NCBI GenBank assembly: GCA_000469685.2
Contig: LS997567.1
Span: forward strand, 21,934,108-21,998,107
Direction: 5' to 3'
Origin: Haemonchus contortus
Taxonomy: Eukaryota > Nematoda > Chromadorea > Rhabditida > Trichostrongylidae
Length of the DNA: 64,000 nt
The notes beneath the pieces were generated by a model. It was given only the letters and a program-made list of their open reading frames with translations, was not told the DNA's origin and ran no database searches. Both the position numbers and the translations under genes were made by a program. This document shows, in pieces, positions 40,450-52,400 of the stretch; position 1 is the stretch's first letter, and each line of letters starts with the position of its first letter.

Positions 40450-42570
40450 GGCTATCCCGAAATGGACAAGGGGCTTTGTTTTTGGAGGCGGCCCCGAATC
40501 GCCCAGATACTTTCCAGTCACTCGAATGCAAGCTTTTGGCCGAGTCGATGGGCAGGATACCAACTGCACCCACAGACTCTCCACACACGTATGCGTGGAT
40601 CGCCTGCGGGAAGCAGAGGATATATCGACCCAGCACAGCAGAATCAAGGAGTCCATCCCTGAATCCACCTGCTTCTCTAGGCAAGTACCGGTGACTTTTG
40701 GTCGGCGATTAATTCTCCTATCCGCCACCTGGAGACGATCTACGTAGCCTCGTCACTAACCGGCTGGGGATCCTTCAGTGAGAGTGAACCTTCAGTGAAG
40801 GAGATCCGTAGCTTTACGACCATAGTCGAAACAATTAGACGTTTCAAAACCGAACGCATATTATGCCGGACTGTCGAATCCTTGGCTTTTTATCAACATA
40901 TAACGTATATTATACAGGAGTGTCATAACCTCCGCTTTCATCAACATACCCTGCGTTATACCACGAAAATTCCAAAAGAAGCGAAAAAGTCGGAGAAGCA
41001 TGGAACACAAAGCATGGTACTTCTTGTAATAGTATTTTAAGTGACTTTTCTTCATATATTATGTTCAAGTCCACAACGCTTTTCTTGCTTTACACATTAT
41101 CGGTTTGTTTCAGTATTATTGAGGATTTGACAGACCTTTTCGAAGACATTTCATGCTCTCCTCAGTGTTGAGAACGATGGGAACTACTTTACTCACGTGC
41201 AGAATCGATCCACCTCTAGAAGGCGTGATAAACGTGAATACTATCGGAATCTATGTGCTCAGTTCGACTAGCGACCCAGAATATGACAGCTTTTGAAGGA
41301 AACTAAGTGCATTATCGTGAATTTTTGGCGAGGGCGTCGAGGCACTTTATATCTTCCGTTTGCAGGGCGGAAATACGTCATAGCGACGATTACTGGCGAG
41401 CGGTTAATTGTCCATTTCTAAATATCATTGCTTCAGAGCTTGATTTGGCCACTCATAACCTTAATATATTCTTTTTTGCCGTTTTTGCTTGCATATCCAT
41501 AAACAGTTGTACAATCTCCATCCTGAACAGGTCCCCATCGAAGAACCTATGAAATGTTGAGACCCTCCACTGATTAGGCATCGGTTGTCTCCATTATACA
41601 CTCCATCATGAGCACTAAAATGTAACAATGGAAGTCGAAATACCTCTTCTCCTCAGAAGATTCGAACTTACGAAAAGCTGATCAACGCCGATACATTTTA
41701 TCTTTTTGCCAAGTCAGTTTTGCCCCTTTAACAATAAAACGAACTATCCTACAAGCATTATCTTATGCTCAACGCTCATATTTTCCTTGGTCTACTTCAT
41801 CGCCTTTTTCTCTTTTGTGATACTCAGGTGGCGAAAATATGATGAAAAAAGAACTTGCGATGCTCATTGACATTCCGCAGCATTGAATACATCGGTTTTG
41901 AATTGCGAATTGTCCATCCGAATAACTTTAACAATTATTTGAATAATTACCTAGTTATGTAGAAGACTGCATCGACCTGTATGTATTCGAAGGATATTAT
42001 CATAGAAATTTATTTTTGGCTCCAATCATGTTACCACTAGGTCTATCACAGTCTGCTCTTATTTTTGCACCTCTTAAGCTGGACACACTGCGCATCCTAT
42101 GACTTCTGATAAACGAAATTCTAACATGACCTGGACAGGTTCACCTTAGCAGCCCAAAAAAGCGCCTTTTTTCACAAACGGCCAATTCCTATGCAGTTTA
42201 TCACGATCGAACTATTATACTATTTTGGGGCATTCCTTTGATGGAATCGTCCGGAATTGTTTGCTCGCTCTTCAGGGAAACCTTTAATGTCATAAGTTGT
42301 CCATCAAAAGTTCATATTTCTAACAAATCGCCTTTTGGTGACTACCTGCGTTCGTTCTTGTCTCATACTATATACAATATAAGTAAATAAATAAATAAAT
42401 AAATAAATAAATATATATATATATACCCCCGATTCTAGCGATTCTGAAGAAAGCAGCCACAATGGAATTTTTCGGCAAATACAGGCAGATTCTTCATCAC
42501 AATGTGCCTCCGTATTGAAATTTTGGCCGCAATACCCTTCACCTAAACTCTTATGAATTTTTTAAAGATA
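40450..42570. other. Non-coding stretch, nothing recognised
   Basis: AT-rich beyond 40800, with no protein family or repeat end seen. An AAAT/AT microsatellite lies at 42385-42424. A duplicated 'tgtcgaatccttggctttttatcaacatataacg' style segment near 40870-40960 is too short to classify. Confidence 0.4.
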
Positions 42571-42573
42571 GCA

Positions 42574-43830
42574 TCGGTTTTTACACCGTTTCATAATTAT
42601 AAGGTCACCCTGAGAAAGTGAATGATTTATTAATGTTTATGGCATATGTACAACAGTTAATACTTCATGACTCCTCCTTGTTTAAGAGCAACATTAAAGA
42701 GCTTACGTGGTATACTAGAAACTAGGTTTCGAAGATGTTCCTCATCGATTGTTCTCCATGCTTCGATAGTCGCCCGCGTCAGCTCTTCTGTGCTCTGGAA
42801 CTTACGGTTATTGGCATAATCCTGTTGACTATTATACCCCAGATATTTTCCATCGGATTGAGATCGGGTCTGCATGCTGGCCATGACAGAACGCCTATGT
42901 TTTGGCGTTGCAGCCACTCATTCGTTGCACGGCTCACGTGGATGGAGGCGCTGCCTTCTTGAAAGACATAGTTGAGGTGACGGCCACGGCTTAGAAAGGG
43001 TACTAGGTGATGCTCTAAGACGTTTTGGTAACCCTTGGAATCCATTCTGCAGCTCACGAAGGCTAGATCCAACGCGACATCACTGCAAAATGCACCCCAC
43101 ACCATAAGACTTCCTCCACCAAAATTGCGACGGCTGGAGTAGACTGGTTCATTCCTCAAGTCGCCCCAGTAATACTTGTTTCCGTCAGGGCCGTCCAAGT
43201 TTAATTTCTTTTCATCAGAAAAGACAACCTGAATGGAAAATATTCAGCTGTATGGTGAGATTTTGATGCAGACCTACCTTTGCCCAATCTCTCCCTAGAT
43301 TCATCTTTGCAAATTCGAGTCGAGCCTCTCTGTGGCGATCGTTGATTCGTGGCGCCTTCTTCATTGCTTGCCTAGTGTTCTCGCATCTTCATGCTGCTCT
43401 CCAGACTGTAGTTTTCTACACGAGAGCTTTAATTCCGATCGGATCTGGTTCAAGGAGAACATACTATTGGAAACAGCCCTCAGAATCTTCCGCTCGTCAC
43501 GGGTAGTAAACTTGCGTGGGCGTCCACAGCTGGTGTTACTTAAGGGACATCATAGTTTTCTAGAAATCTCTGGATGGAGCAGAGAGACTCCCTATTTGCT
43601 TGGAAATTGCTCGCTTACTGGGCCCAACTTCATGGAGAGGCCGAATTTGAGCCTTCTCATCAGAGGAAAGCAGACGACCACGAGCCATGTTGACAGTCAG
43701 GTTTATATATGCATTTGCTACACATGCTTACCTTTATAAGAATTTTAAATGACGCAATTCCCTCTCCTCCATGAATGACTGTTTACTTCCTCAGGGTGAC
43801 CTTATAATTATGAAACGGTGCAAAAACCGA
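42574..43830 (-). mobile_element. Tc3-like transposon
   Basis: Inverted ends TCGGTTTTTRCACCGTTTCA continue through 'taattataaggtcaccctga'; 1257 bp. TA follows the right end, but the left flank is CA, so the exact duplication is unclear. The transposase is on the minus strand. The same TIR inner sequence 'ggtgaccttataattatgaaac' recurs at 43964 and 44130. Confidence 0.85.
42657..43689 (-). pseudogene. Tc3-like transposase with a short intron (broken)
   Basis: Starts 'MARGRLLSSDEKAQIRPLHE' at 43689; stops and frameshifts follow. 'EARLEFAKMNLGRDWAK' is followed by a likely 49-bp intron (GTAGGT...TTCAG, about 43229-43277) and 'VVFSDEKKLNLDGPDG' (first catalytic Asp), then 'GGGSLMVWGAF'. The second Asp block reads 'FQEGSASIHVS' instead of FQQDNASIHVS, losing the Asp. 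'RPDLNPMENIWGI' has the catalytic Glu. A frameshift near 42830 precedes the tail. Inactive. Confidence 0.88.
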
Positions 43831-43961
43831 TAAACTGTTCTAAAAAGTTCAGAAAAATGCAGCTGCTACTAAAAAACGAATGCCTAGGTTATTCGTGGTG
43901 GGGGATCGTTCATGATGCTAGAAAAATCCTGAATGTTTGCTTTTTCTGGAGTGCGAAATTT

Positions 43962-44161
43962 GAGGGTGACCTTATAATTATGAAACGCACTATATATATA
44001 ACTATATATATATATATATATATAACTATATATATAACTATATATAACTTTACGGAGTACGCAAAATCCTTGTTCAGAAGACTTCCAATTCTGCACTTCC
44101 CCTTATGTTTATGGTATCCCTTAAATGGGTGACCTTATAATTATGAAACGCACTATATATA

Positions 44162-44196
<35 letters not shown>

Positions 44197-44297
44197 CTAT
44201 ATATATAACTATATATAACTTTACGGAGTACGCAAAATCCTTGTTCAGAAGACTTCCAATTCTGCACTTCCCCTTATGTTTATGGTATCCCTTAAAT
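43962..44297. repeat. Tandem duplication of about 167 bp with AT tract
   Basis: Two copies of 'ggtgaccttataattatgaa'... (TATA)n ...'cttcccctta' and 'tgtttatggtatccctt', starting at about 43963 and 44130. The left part is the Tc3-like TIR; the (ATATATAACT)n core differs in length. Confidence 0.88.
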
Positions 44298-45330
44298 CAC
44301 ATATTTGTTTGGTGTTCTCAATTCGTCGGTTTCCGAAGAATGGTGGAGCCTCGCAATCACCCAGCAGCCGCTCCGTCTTTGCGCGCATTTGTTGAGCCCT
44401 TTTCCGCGATCGCTCGCCGCTGTAACATTTCTCGCATGGCAGTCCCTTGTTTCGGAATGCGTTTACAAGTCGACGACCGGCCATAAGACTGTCAGGTCGT
44501 CTTGTCTCGAATGCGGCCCCTTTTCCTGAAACAACTGCTTGGGAAGGAATACGCTGCGTAACCTGCAGAAATGTTGACTGCTGATTTGGTTGTATGTTTA
44601 CTCCGGCGAGAAGAGTCTACACCGAGTAAGTACAATTGTATCCAGACAATATCTGAAAGCCTTACAAGGTTCTTGACGAGAAGAAGTTGGAGGGGAAAAA
44701 CAAATGCCGTGCGCTACTTGTGCGCGGCACGCGCTTCGACAGACTTTTTTTCTGACTCAAGGGTGTTCAAGGTGGAAGAAATGTTGAGATCAAAGAGCTG
44801 ACGTATATTTCACCCTACGAGTGCTGAAGCAGCTGAGAAGAGAGATCGCCCTCGTATCTATTTCCCCTCTTTTATGATAGTTTGGGCTAGAATCTCGACC
44901 ATCAGGGCGATATTGCAAACATTGGTCGAGAAAAGTACTAAATTTGATCTGGAACTTTTCGGGGAAGGTTTTTCTGTAAGGAAGCAGTAAGGGCACAAAT
45001 TTTGGCAGGGATAGGATTTGAAAACTCCGGCGCGCTTGCTCACGAATGGGAAAAGATCAAGTGTTTTGCTGGGGAAATGTTCGCGACCTTATCCCAGCTT
45101 CCAATCCGATAATTTTCCCGGACCACAATGTGATGGGTCGCTGGATACTGTCTATACTGGAGGGAAAACTTGCGATTCAAGTGCACCACCATTGCTGCTT
45201 CTAAAGAATTACTTTCAAAAAACCTGGGCTGAAGCTTCTCGAGAAACTCTGCAAGCCATCGTCGATGAGGGATGCCAGCTTCACCCTGATTTCCTACGCT
45301 CTCTTCGCGACATGCGGCAAATCTTTTAGG
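44298..45330 (+). pseudogene. Second copy of the 30439 mariner-like family (fragment)
   Basis: Collinear with the reverse complement of 30859-31540: 'ggtgttctcaattcgtcggt', 'ttgcgcgcatttgttgagc', 'gtttcggaatgcgtttac' and 'agctgagaagagagatcgcc' have counterparts there. Late frame 45018-45329 contains 'KTWAEASRETLQAIVDEG', the usual mariner/Tc C-terminal end (W.E...ETL...V). No intact catalytic core or TIRs found. Confidence 0.6.
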
Positions 45331-45759
45331 TGTCACGCGGCTTCATACTGCAAATACCTCACTCAACCCGCCTCCCTCCAATCAATAGGACGCGATCTTT
45401 CATTTGCTGTCTTTTTTGATTAAATTCGATTGATTGATTGATTTCTCTGTTTCTTTTTCGTTTTTATTTTTATTAGATTTGATTGTTTGAAAGACTCCTA
45501 TATAATCGACGTTCAAGACCGCATTAGGATTGGAGGGAGTGGACAGCAAATTCAAATGATTAAAGGACGGATTGCGCGCTCCATTCCTCCATCGCATTCA
45601 CTTTGGATGCATCCCTGAAGGCAGGAGGTCAAATCGTAGCAGTTTAATGTGTCGTAAGCGAATCTTCTCGGTAGGCTGAAGTATTGATCTCGATTCATCT
45701 GAAAGTTCTGTTGGAGGGGGCGTATCCCGTTGTAGTTTCCTTTTTCTCAGTTTTTAATC

Positions 45760-45845
45760 GAATGCTTTAAAGGTGAGAACTTAGGTGTAATTCGCCCGAG
45801 CGGATCATATACACTAGCGACGACTCTCAGAACTCTCCCTTTCCT
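45760..45845 (-). pseudogene. Pao-type pol remnant
   Basis: Minus translation 'VLRVVASVYDPLGRITPKF' then SPLK resembles the BEL/Pao connection block (V....ASVYDPLG....). Surrounding minus frames to about 46250 are too decayed to assign. Confidence 0.4.
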
Positions 45846-46249
45846 CTACGTGTTGCAATCCTGTGCGCTCGACAATTTTGAAAATCTTGCCGACTGTAAC
45901 TCCTTCCACAGTCTCTCGAATATTATTGAACCAGGCGGCTACGCACGCTATCGCGTGTGCTGGGGGCTCTAGCCATAAGGGACGAAGCCACATAAGCTGA
46001 TCATTTTCTTTATTGGCCTTTATCAGCTGAGCTTCTTCCCTGACACTTCTGTAACGGCCACCATTTTTTGGGACGTGAATTGGGGCTGCGTGTGGCCATG
46101 AAGAGTACTCCGATGTATCCGAATCAAATACCTTCGCAGTTTATGTAGTCGAAGAAACTCTGTGTAGTTTGGGCTATGTGTGGCCATGAACACTAACTTT
46201 GAAACAGCCCCTTTGGGTATTTGTAGGGATTTACACGTCTCTACAGGAA

Positions 46250-46860
46250 TGCATTTGTGTGGACGGGTTATTGTAGAACTTATTTTATGAGGTTGAAATT
46301 AATATCGTGCACTTGCTCTTACCTCCAGACACATTTATCCCGCGTTTTGAAACGCATGATGAAGAGACTTAAAGGCACAATTCACAAAAAAGTTAGGGCA
46401 CCTTTTTTTGACGGAAATAATAAAGCAATAACAACGAAAAAAGCGCAAAAAACGATGAACAAAAAGAATTACAAAGGGCCAAAAAAAGAGCTGGAAAGGG
46501 GTTGGACGAGTTTCACACTGAAAGAACGTCGGTTAGAGAGTGTTCGGGCGAGTGCACGAAGGCGACGCAATGTCTTCAGTAGCAGACAACACACCCAAAC
46601 AGCTGTTTTCGCCTGCTTTGCTACTTTTTCTTCCCCTGATATTGTGTAGCTGTTAATTACGTTCTATTTGGCTGAAATTATTTATTCTCTGCTGTCCTCG
46701 GAAGGACCAGGTGAATATTTTATGTATTTGAATTCATATAGTAGTTTTTTACATGATGTTTTGGTTAACTTGTTATAATAAATATTTATTATTTTCTATT
46801 CGCGCAATCTTCAATTTACTTTTGATGGACCGTTTGTGACAGAATCCAAAAACATTCATC
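46250..46860. other. Unassigned; TTAA-type end at 46369
   Basis: TTAAAGGCACAATTCAC (46369) resembles the end of 20262-20919, suggesting a truncated relative running to the right. The 130-codon plus frame 46257-46649 crosses it and is Lys/Arg rich by composition; I do not believe it is a gene. Confidence 0.35.
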
Positions 46861-46976
46861 AAAGGCTGATTATTAAAGATTGCGAGATGTTTGACTAAAA
46901 TATTGCATGCAAATATTTTTTGTCCCAGGAAAACCCATGCATGTCAAAAAGATTGCGAGATGTTTGACTAAAATAT

Positions 46977-47472
46977 GGTGCTAAGGGAGTTGGGGGGGGG
47001 CACGCGGCGGCGCGGCGCCTTTTCATGTCTGCGCCCTCTACGGCGAGATAGTGGGCAAGGAAGGGTAGGCGAGCCCGTAATGGTGTTTAGGGACATCTCA
47101 TAGCTCTTTTGTGGTATAACTGCGTATTTTTCACTTAATTTTAGTAAGGGGAGGGGCTCCGGGGTGGGTGAGTCAATTGGACGTTCAGCTTTTATCTCTT
47201 CTCAGCCTTTTGCACGAGATAACCATCTCACCCACCCCGGAGCCCCTCCCCTTCCTAAAAATAGGGTTTTATCGGCTCAGAAGAAGAGTATCCACAATAT
47301 GCAAGCATATATCATGTGCCAAGATGTAATTTGTTTGGAATCACGAGACACTTCAGTACAACTTCACCATCCCTTCCTAGACTCAGCTCCAGTACTACTA
47401 ACTCGCTAGAGAGGGCGCAGACATGAAAAGGCGCCGCGCCGCCGCGTGGCCCCTCCCAACTCACTTAGCACC
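46977..47472. mobile_element. 496-bp palindromic MITE
   Basis: Ends GGTGCTAAG..GAGTTGGG; inverted arms of about 65 bp include 'cgcggcggcgcggcgcc' and 'ttttcatgtctgcgccctct'. An 8-bp duplication TAAAATAT (46969-46976, 47473-47480) flanks it. A second palindrome lies inside: 'ggggaggggctccggggtgg' (47149 on) against its inverse near 47230-47254. GG ends and 8-bp duplications are compatible with Merlin derivation, unproven. It sits inside a duplicated 'gattgcgagatgtttgac' repeat. Confidence 0.9.
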
Positions 47473-47548
47473 TAAAATATTGCATGCAAATATTTTTTGT
47501 TCCAGGAAAACCCATGCATGTCAATGTGTAATCAGTATTTCATACTGT

Positions 47549-49378
47549 TATCCTTTTTATATTGCATTTTCTTCGAATTGAGTCATTGATGTGTTCTTGT
47601 TCAATGCTAAGAACACTCTTTGACTTTGGTTTGAAGAATTATATGCAATCAGAACCTAGAATTTGCATGCAATCTCTCGGAGTGGCAGTGTGGTGAGTTA
47701 AATTTGTAAATTTCATATGTTACTCTTTTTCTTCTGAACTATTTCAGCAATATACACGTAGGTATTGTAATTTTTAACGTAACTATCATGATGTTTACAT
47801 GTTTTGCACGCATGTATAGCTGTTTATGTTAATTTAGCAGGTGAAATTCGAGAAAAATAAGAGTGGTGAGTAATTTTTCATTGTTTACTCTATTGTTTAT
47901 TTCTTTTTCACTTCAACATAACGATTAATACGTTAAATCAGTATTGCATATTGTCAATAACAATGTTTAACCTTGTTTTGAACCATTTTATTTCATTACA
48001 GATAAATATTGCATGTGGAACCAGCTGAAATTCAGGTGGGGTGAGTTTCTTCTTCAATTGCTTACTCAATTTATTCTTCCTTTTCTTTAATTCATTGTGT
48101 TTACTACGTTTATACGTTTATGTTGTATGTTAGGAGCCTTGTATTATTTTGATTACATGTGTTTTGTTTAATTACACATCAATAGTGCATGTATGCTCCC
48201 CTCTTTTTATTGAAATTCATGGCGGTGGGTTTATTTGGAATAATAGCCTTATTTAAACTTCTTTTTCACTTATTAATTGTAATTAATATGTGTATACATT
48301 ATGAATGAATGTTGAGAAGGTTGTGGGAATGACATTTTTCTTGTTTTATTTGATTGCAGCTGAATATTGCATGTGGAATGTGCGTATTTCGTTGGAATAA
48401 AGGCGCGGTAAGCTCCTTTTGAGTGTTATCTATATACTTTCTTCTTCCAACGATAACGAACAAGCAAAAGACGATGAAAGTATACAGTTAACACTTAAAA
48501 GGAACTTACCGCGGCTGTATTTCATCAAGATACGCAGATTCCACATGCAATATTCAGCTGCAATCAAATAAAACAAGAAGATGTCATTCCCACAACCTTC
48601 TCAACATTCATTCATAATGTATACACATATTAATTACAATTAATAAGTGAAAAAGAAGTTTAAATAAGGCTATTATTCCAAATAAACTAACCGCCATGAA
48701 TTTCAATAAAAAGAGGGGATTATACATGCACTATTGATGTGTAATTAAACAAAACACATGTAATCAAAATAATACAAGGCTCCTAACATACAACATAAAC
48801 GTATTAACGTAGTAAACACAATGAATTAAAGAAAAAGAAAAATAAATTGATTAAGCAATAGAAGAAGAAACTCACCCCACTTGAATTTCAGCGATAAGCG
48901 CTGGTTCCACATGCAACATTTACCTGTAATGAAATAAAATGGTTCAAAACAAGGTTAAACATTGTTATTGACAATATGCAATACTGATTTTACGTATTAA
49001 TCGTTATGTTGAAGTGAAAAAGAAATAAACAATAGAGTAAACAATGAAAAATTACTCACCACTCTTATTTTCTCGAATTTCACCTGCTAAATTAACATAA
49101 ACAGCTATATATGCGTGCAAAACATATAAACATCATGATAGTTACGTTAAAAATTACAATACCTACGTGTATATTGCTGAAATAGTTCAAAAGAAAAAGA
49201 GTAACATATGAAATTTTACAAATTTAACTCACCACACTGCCATTCCCGAGGGATTGCATGCAAATTCTAGGTTCTGATTGCATATAATTCTTCAAACCAA
49301 AGTCAAGGAGTGTTCTTAGCATTGAACAAGAACACATCAATGACTTAGTTCGAAGAAAATGCAATATAAAAGGGATAG
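47549..49378. repeat. 1.8-kb palindrome of about 180-bp modules
   Basis: Left arm 47549-48441 and right arm 48476-49378 are inverted copies with few differences; the loop is about 34 bp. Weaker inverted homology extends outward to about 46880 and 49460. In the left arm GTGAGT-like donors occur at 47693, 47866, 48041, 48225 and 48418 (spacing 173-193), most preceded by an AG acceptor 25-60 bases earlier and a short 'attgcatgtgga'-type segment. No long reading frame. It is probably a foldback transposon; the module style resembles the TIR of the elements at 2715 and 49972 ('gtggtgagt...tttattgttt'). Confidence 0.9.
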
Positions 49379-49962
49379 CATCAACACAGCATTTGTAATA
49401 CATTGTTATTCATAAGGTTCCTAAAATAAAAAATATTTACATGCAAGATTTCACTCAAAATATCTTAAAGACATTAACAAACTTTAGAGAAGTGTTCAAG
49501 AGTGCTATCATTTACATTTCATAAAGGAAGGAAGGAAAAGAAACACTAAGAAAAGAATTTCACGCAAGGGGCGTAGAATGCATAGAATGCATGCATAAAA
49601 ATTATTTAAAATGGGTCAGCATACTTCAATACAATGTCTAAGAGTGTTTCTAGCATTTATCAAGAACAATGCAAAGACACTGTATCGAAGAAATTGCTGT
49701 CAACAAAAACAAAACAATCACAACAGAAATATTCAAAATAACAGCAAACACAACACAAAAGAAATACTTATAGCCAAAACAACTCACCTTTCCAATCCCT
49801 GTATGGCAGGAGGTCAGAAGAATAGCAGAAACAGTAAAAAGAACAATAAGTAGCACTCGAATACTAGCGAAATACCCGCCGCACCACTAGGCAAACGGTT
49901 ACAGGACCGTTGTCAACCGCGTGTGTAGTGACTCAGCGTTTTTGTCGTTTTCTCTGCGTCCC
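49379..49962. other. Degenerate outer extension of the palindrome
   Basis: Contains diverged copies of arm segments ('agtgtttctagcatttatcaagaac' near 49641, against 'agtgttcttagcattgaacaagaac' at 49310). No gene recognised. Confidence 0.5.
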
Positions 49963-49971
49963 CATTAACAG

Positions 49972-51718
49972 GGGAGGCGGTCGTTTGGCGCGGCCCCTCA
50001 CACTCACCTTGCCATTGGGGCGCATGGACTCGTTAATTGCCTCTTTGGCGCCGCCCATTCGACTCGGTTTGTGAGCTGGGCAACTCGTCCAGCTGATTCA
50101 ACCTTCTGACAATGCTAGTCAGCCTACCCACTGCCAATCAGCTGATAGACGCCCGATCGATAACGCCGCTATGATTAGACGCCGAATTAACCTACCTGTA
50201 TCCTGTCTATTTCTACCGCAAATTTGGCTATTTTTTCGCCCTTTTTTTGCTTTTTCAACCCATTTTCAAGTGAATACTGCTAAGTTACAACGGAGTGGAA
50301 GTATCATGGTCGTTTTGGAGCCTGATACTTACCACTTTAAAGTAATTGCGGTACATATCTTTGCTGAACTGATAGTGTGGTGAGTGTTTTATTGTTTCTT
50401 CTTTGAAAAACATTTGTTTATCATAATATCTATTTCCATAATTTACTTCGTTGACATTATTAAACGCATTATTAAAGCAAGCACATTATTAAATAGTCTT
50501 TCCAGACATACCTCGTCGACATATATTTACAATACTAGTCGGTTTGCTGGGCTAACGCCGGACTTTCCTCCTTCTTTGACAAAGTTTTAGTAATCGGCTA
50601 ACTCTTTACCTTCTTTGGAACAAATAATATTTTCTGCACACGAAGTTTGACACAGGACTAAAGGAGCAGTGCAAATGGTATTCAGTGTTAGTCGGTACTT
50701 ACGCCTTTCATTGAAGGTATCGATGTTCAGCTCTCGTTCTTGAAAATAAATACCCAATGAAGATTTTGTCAGGCAATCAAAGTCCGGGCGGTACTCACAA
50801 ATCTTTCGAGTGATGATAGCACTATCATATGTCTTTATCAATGGATCTTGTTATTCGCGAAGATATCATTAGTTGGGAATTCAAATTACTACGGTTGGTA
50901 AAGTTTTGTCGCAAATGATATTGACCAAAGGGGATCCTTCATTGAGTCACAGACCTTTTTGGGTAGCGGTCGTAATCTAATAGCAAGAAATGAACAGAAT
51001 TCTCTTCTGCTTATCATAGTGTTTCTAATGGGGCTCTATCACTGCACTTACCACTCACACAGCAAAGAAATAAGGAGCAATTACACCTCATAATAAACCT
51101 AATGCTAGCAATGCTATACTATAATCGGAATGCTTAGAATAAATTCAACTCAACATATGTTGTGAAGAAAGAAGAAATGGAACTCATGTCTGAAGTTCCG
51201 AAACACTTACCACACGATAATCTACATATCAACGAAGTAAATGATGGAAATATGATAAACAAAGAAATATTATGATAAACAAATGTTTTTCAAAGAAGAA
51301 ATAATAAAACACTCACCGCACTATCAATTCACCAAACATATGTACCGCAAATTACTTTGAAGTGGTAAGTATCAGGCTCCAAAACGACCATGATATTTCA
51401 ACTCCATTGTAACTTAGCAGTATCCATTTCAAAAAGGGGTCAAAACTCACAACAAGCAAAAAAAGGGCGAGAAAATAGCCAAATTTTCGGTAGAAATGGA
51501 CAGGATACAGGTAGGTCAATCCGGCGTCCAATCTAATTATCGATCAGCTGGATGGGCAGTGGGTAGGCTGAATAGCATTGTCAGGAGGCTGAATCAGCTG
51601 GACGAGTTGCCCAGCTCACAAACCGAGTCGAATGGGCGGCGCCAAAAAGGCAATTAACGAGTCCATGCGCCCCAATGGCAAGGTGGGTGTGAGGGGCCGC
51701 GCCAAACGACATACACCC
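49972..51718. mobile_element. Long-TIR non-autonomous DNA element, copy 2
   Basis: Ends GGGAGGCGGTCGTTTGGCGC and, inverted, GGGTGTATGTCGTTTGGCGC, identical to copy 1 (2715-4350). 9-bp duplication CATTAACAG (49963-49971, 51719-51727). TIRs of about 450 bp; the 1.75-kb body has no transposase. The interior matches copy 1 in the same order ('ggagcctgatacttaccact', 'tgaactgatagtgtggtgag', 'tttcttgctattagattacg'). Confidence 0.9.
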
Positions 51719-51727
51719 CATTAACAG

Positions 51728-52400
51728 GCATCTCACCGCGAAGAGGATAGAGGGCAGACGGCGAGCTCGTCATTCCTCAGTGCCTCCTATTACCAGTGAT
51801 ACAATAGGATATCCACCCAACCCTGTCGGGTTAAGATTGAATCAATGGTGTTGCAAATCTTCAAGCGATATTGTTGATTTCAGCGCTGGTTCCCATGAAA
51901 ACAAAGTAGCTAATAGTTTGCAAGCTTGGATTTTCTTTAAGGCCACATGGATTTTTCTCGGTGTAGATGTCCTGTGCAGATGTTTTATTGATATTTGGAC
52001 GAAGATCAAGCCTTTAGTTTTCTCCGAGCATCTGAACTGGTCAACGAGCAACAATCCTCACCGAGGTGCTACACATTACAACACATCCTTCATTTTCCGT
52101 ATTTTCTATCTGTTTGTCTGTTGAAAGTAGGAAGTTTTCTTAGTTAAACTAAGTATATCTTTCTGAAAATTCTTACGACTCGCGAACCCATTCGAAAGTA
52201 TACTCTTGACGAGAGAGCGCTCTGAAGGAGAGTACGGGCAACGAGCGGACACGCCCTCTTCCCGCTGGTGAACACGACAGACTGCTTCGCCGTCTGATTC
52301 TCTCAGCGAGAGAAATTCTGGTTGACAACAGCCCTGTAACCCTGGGCAAACAGCTGATTTCTTGCTGGAGGGTGGGTCCTGACGCGATTACATGACATTG
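51728..52400. other. Non-coding stretch, nothing recognised
   Basis: A 114-codon frame at 51780-52124 has no family resemblance. Confidence 0.4.

Noticed and set aside
46257..46649. 130-codon Lys/Arg-rich plus frame
   Set aside because: Spans a transposon-like end; the composition follows the A-rich sequence.
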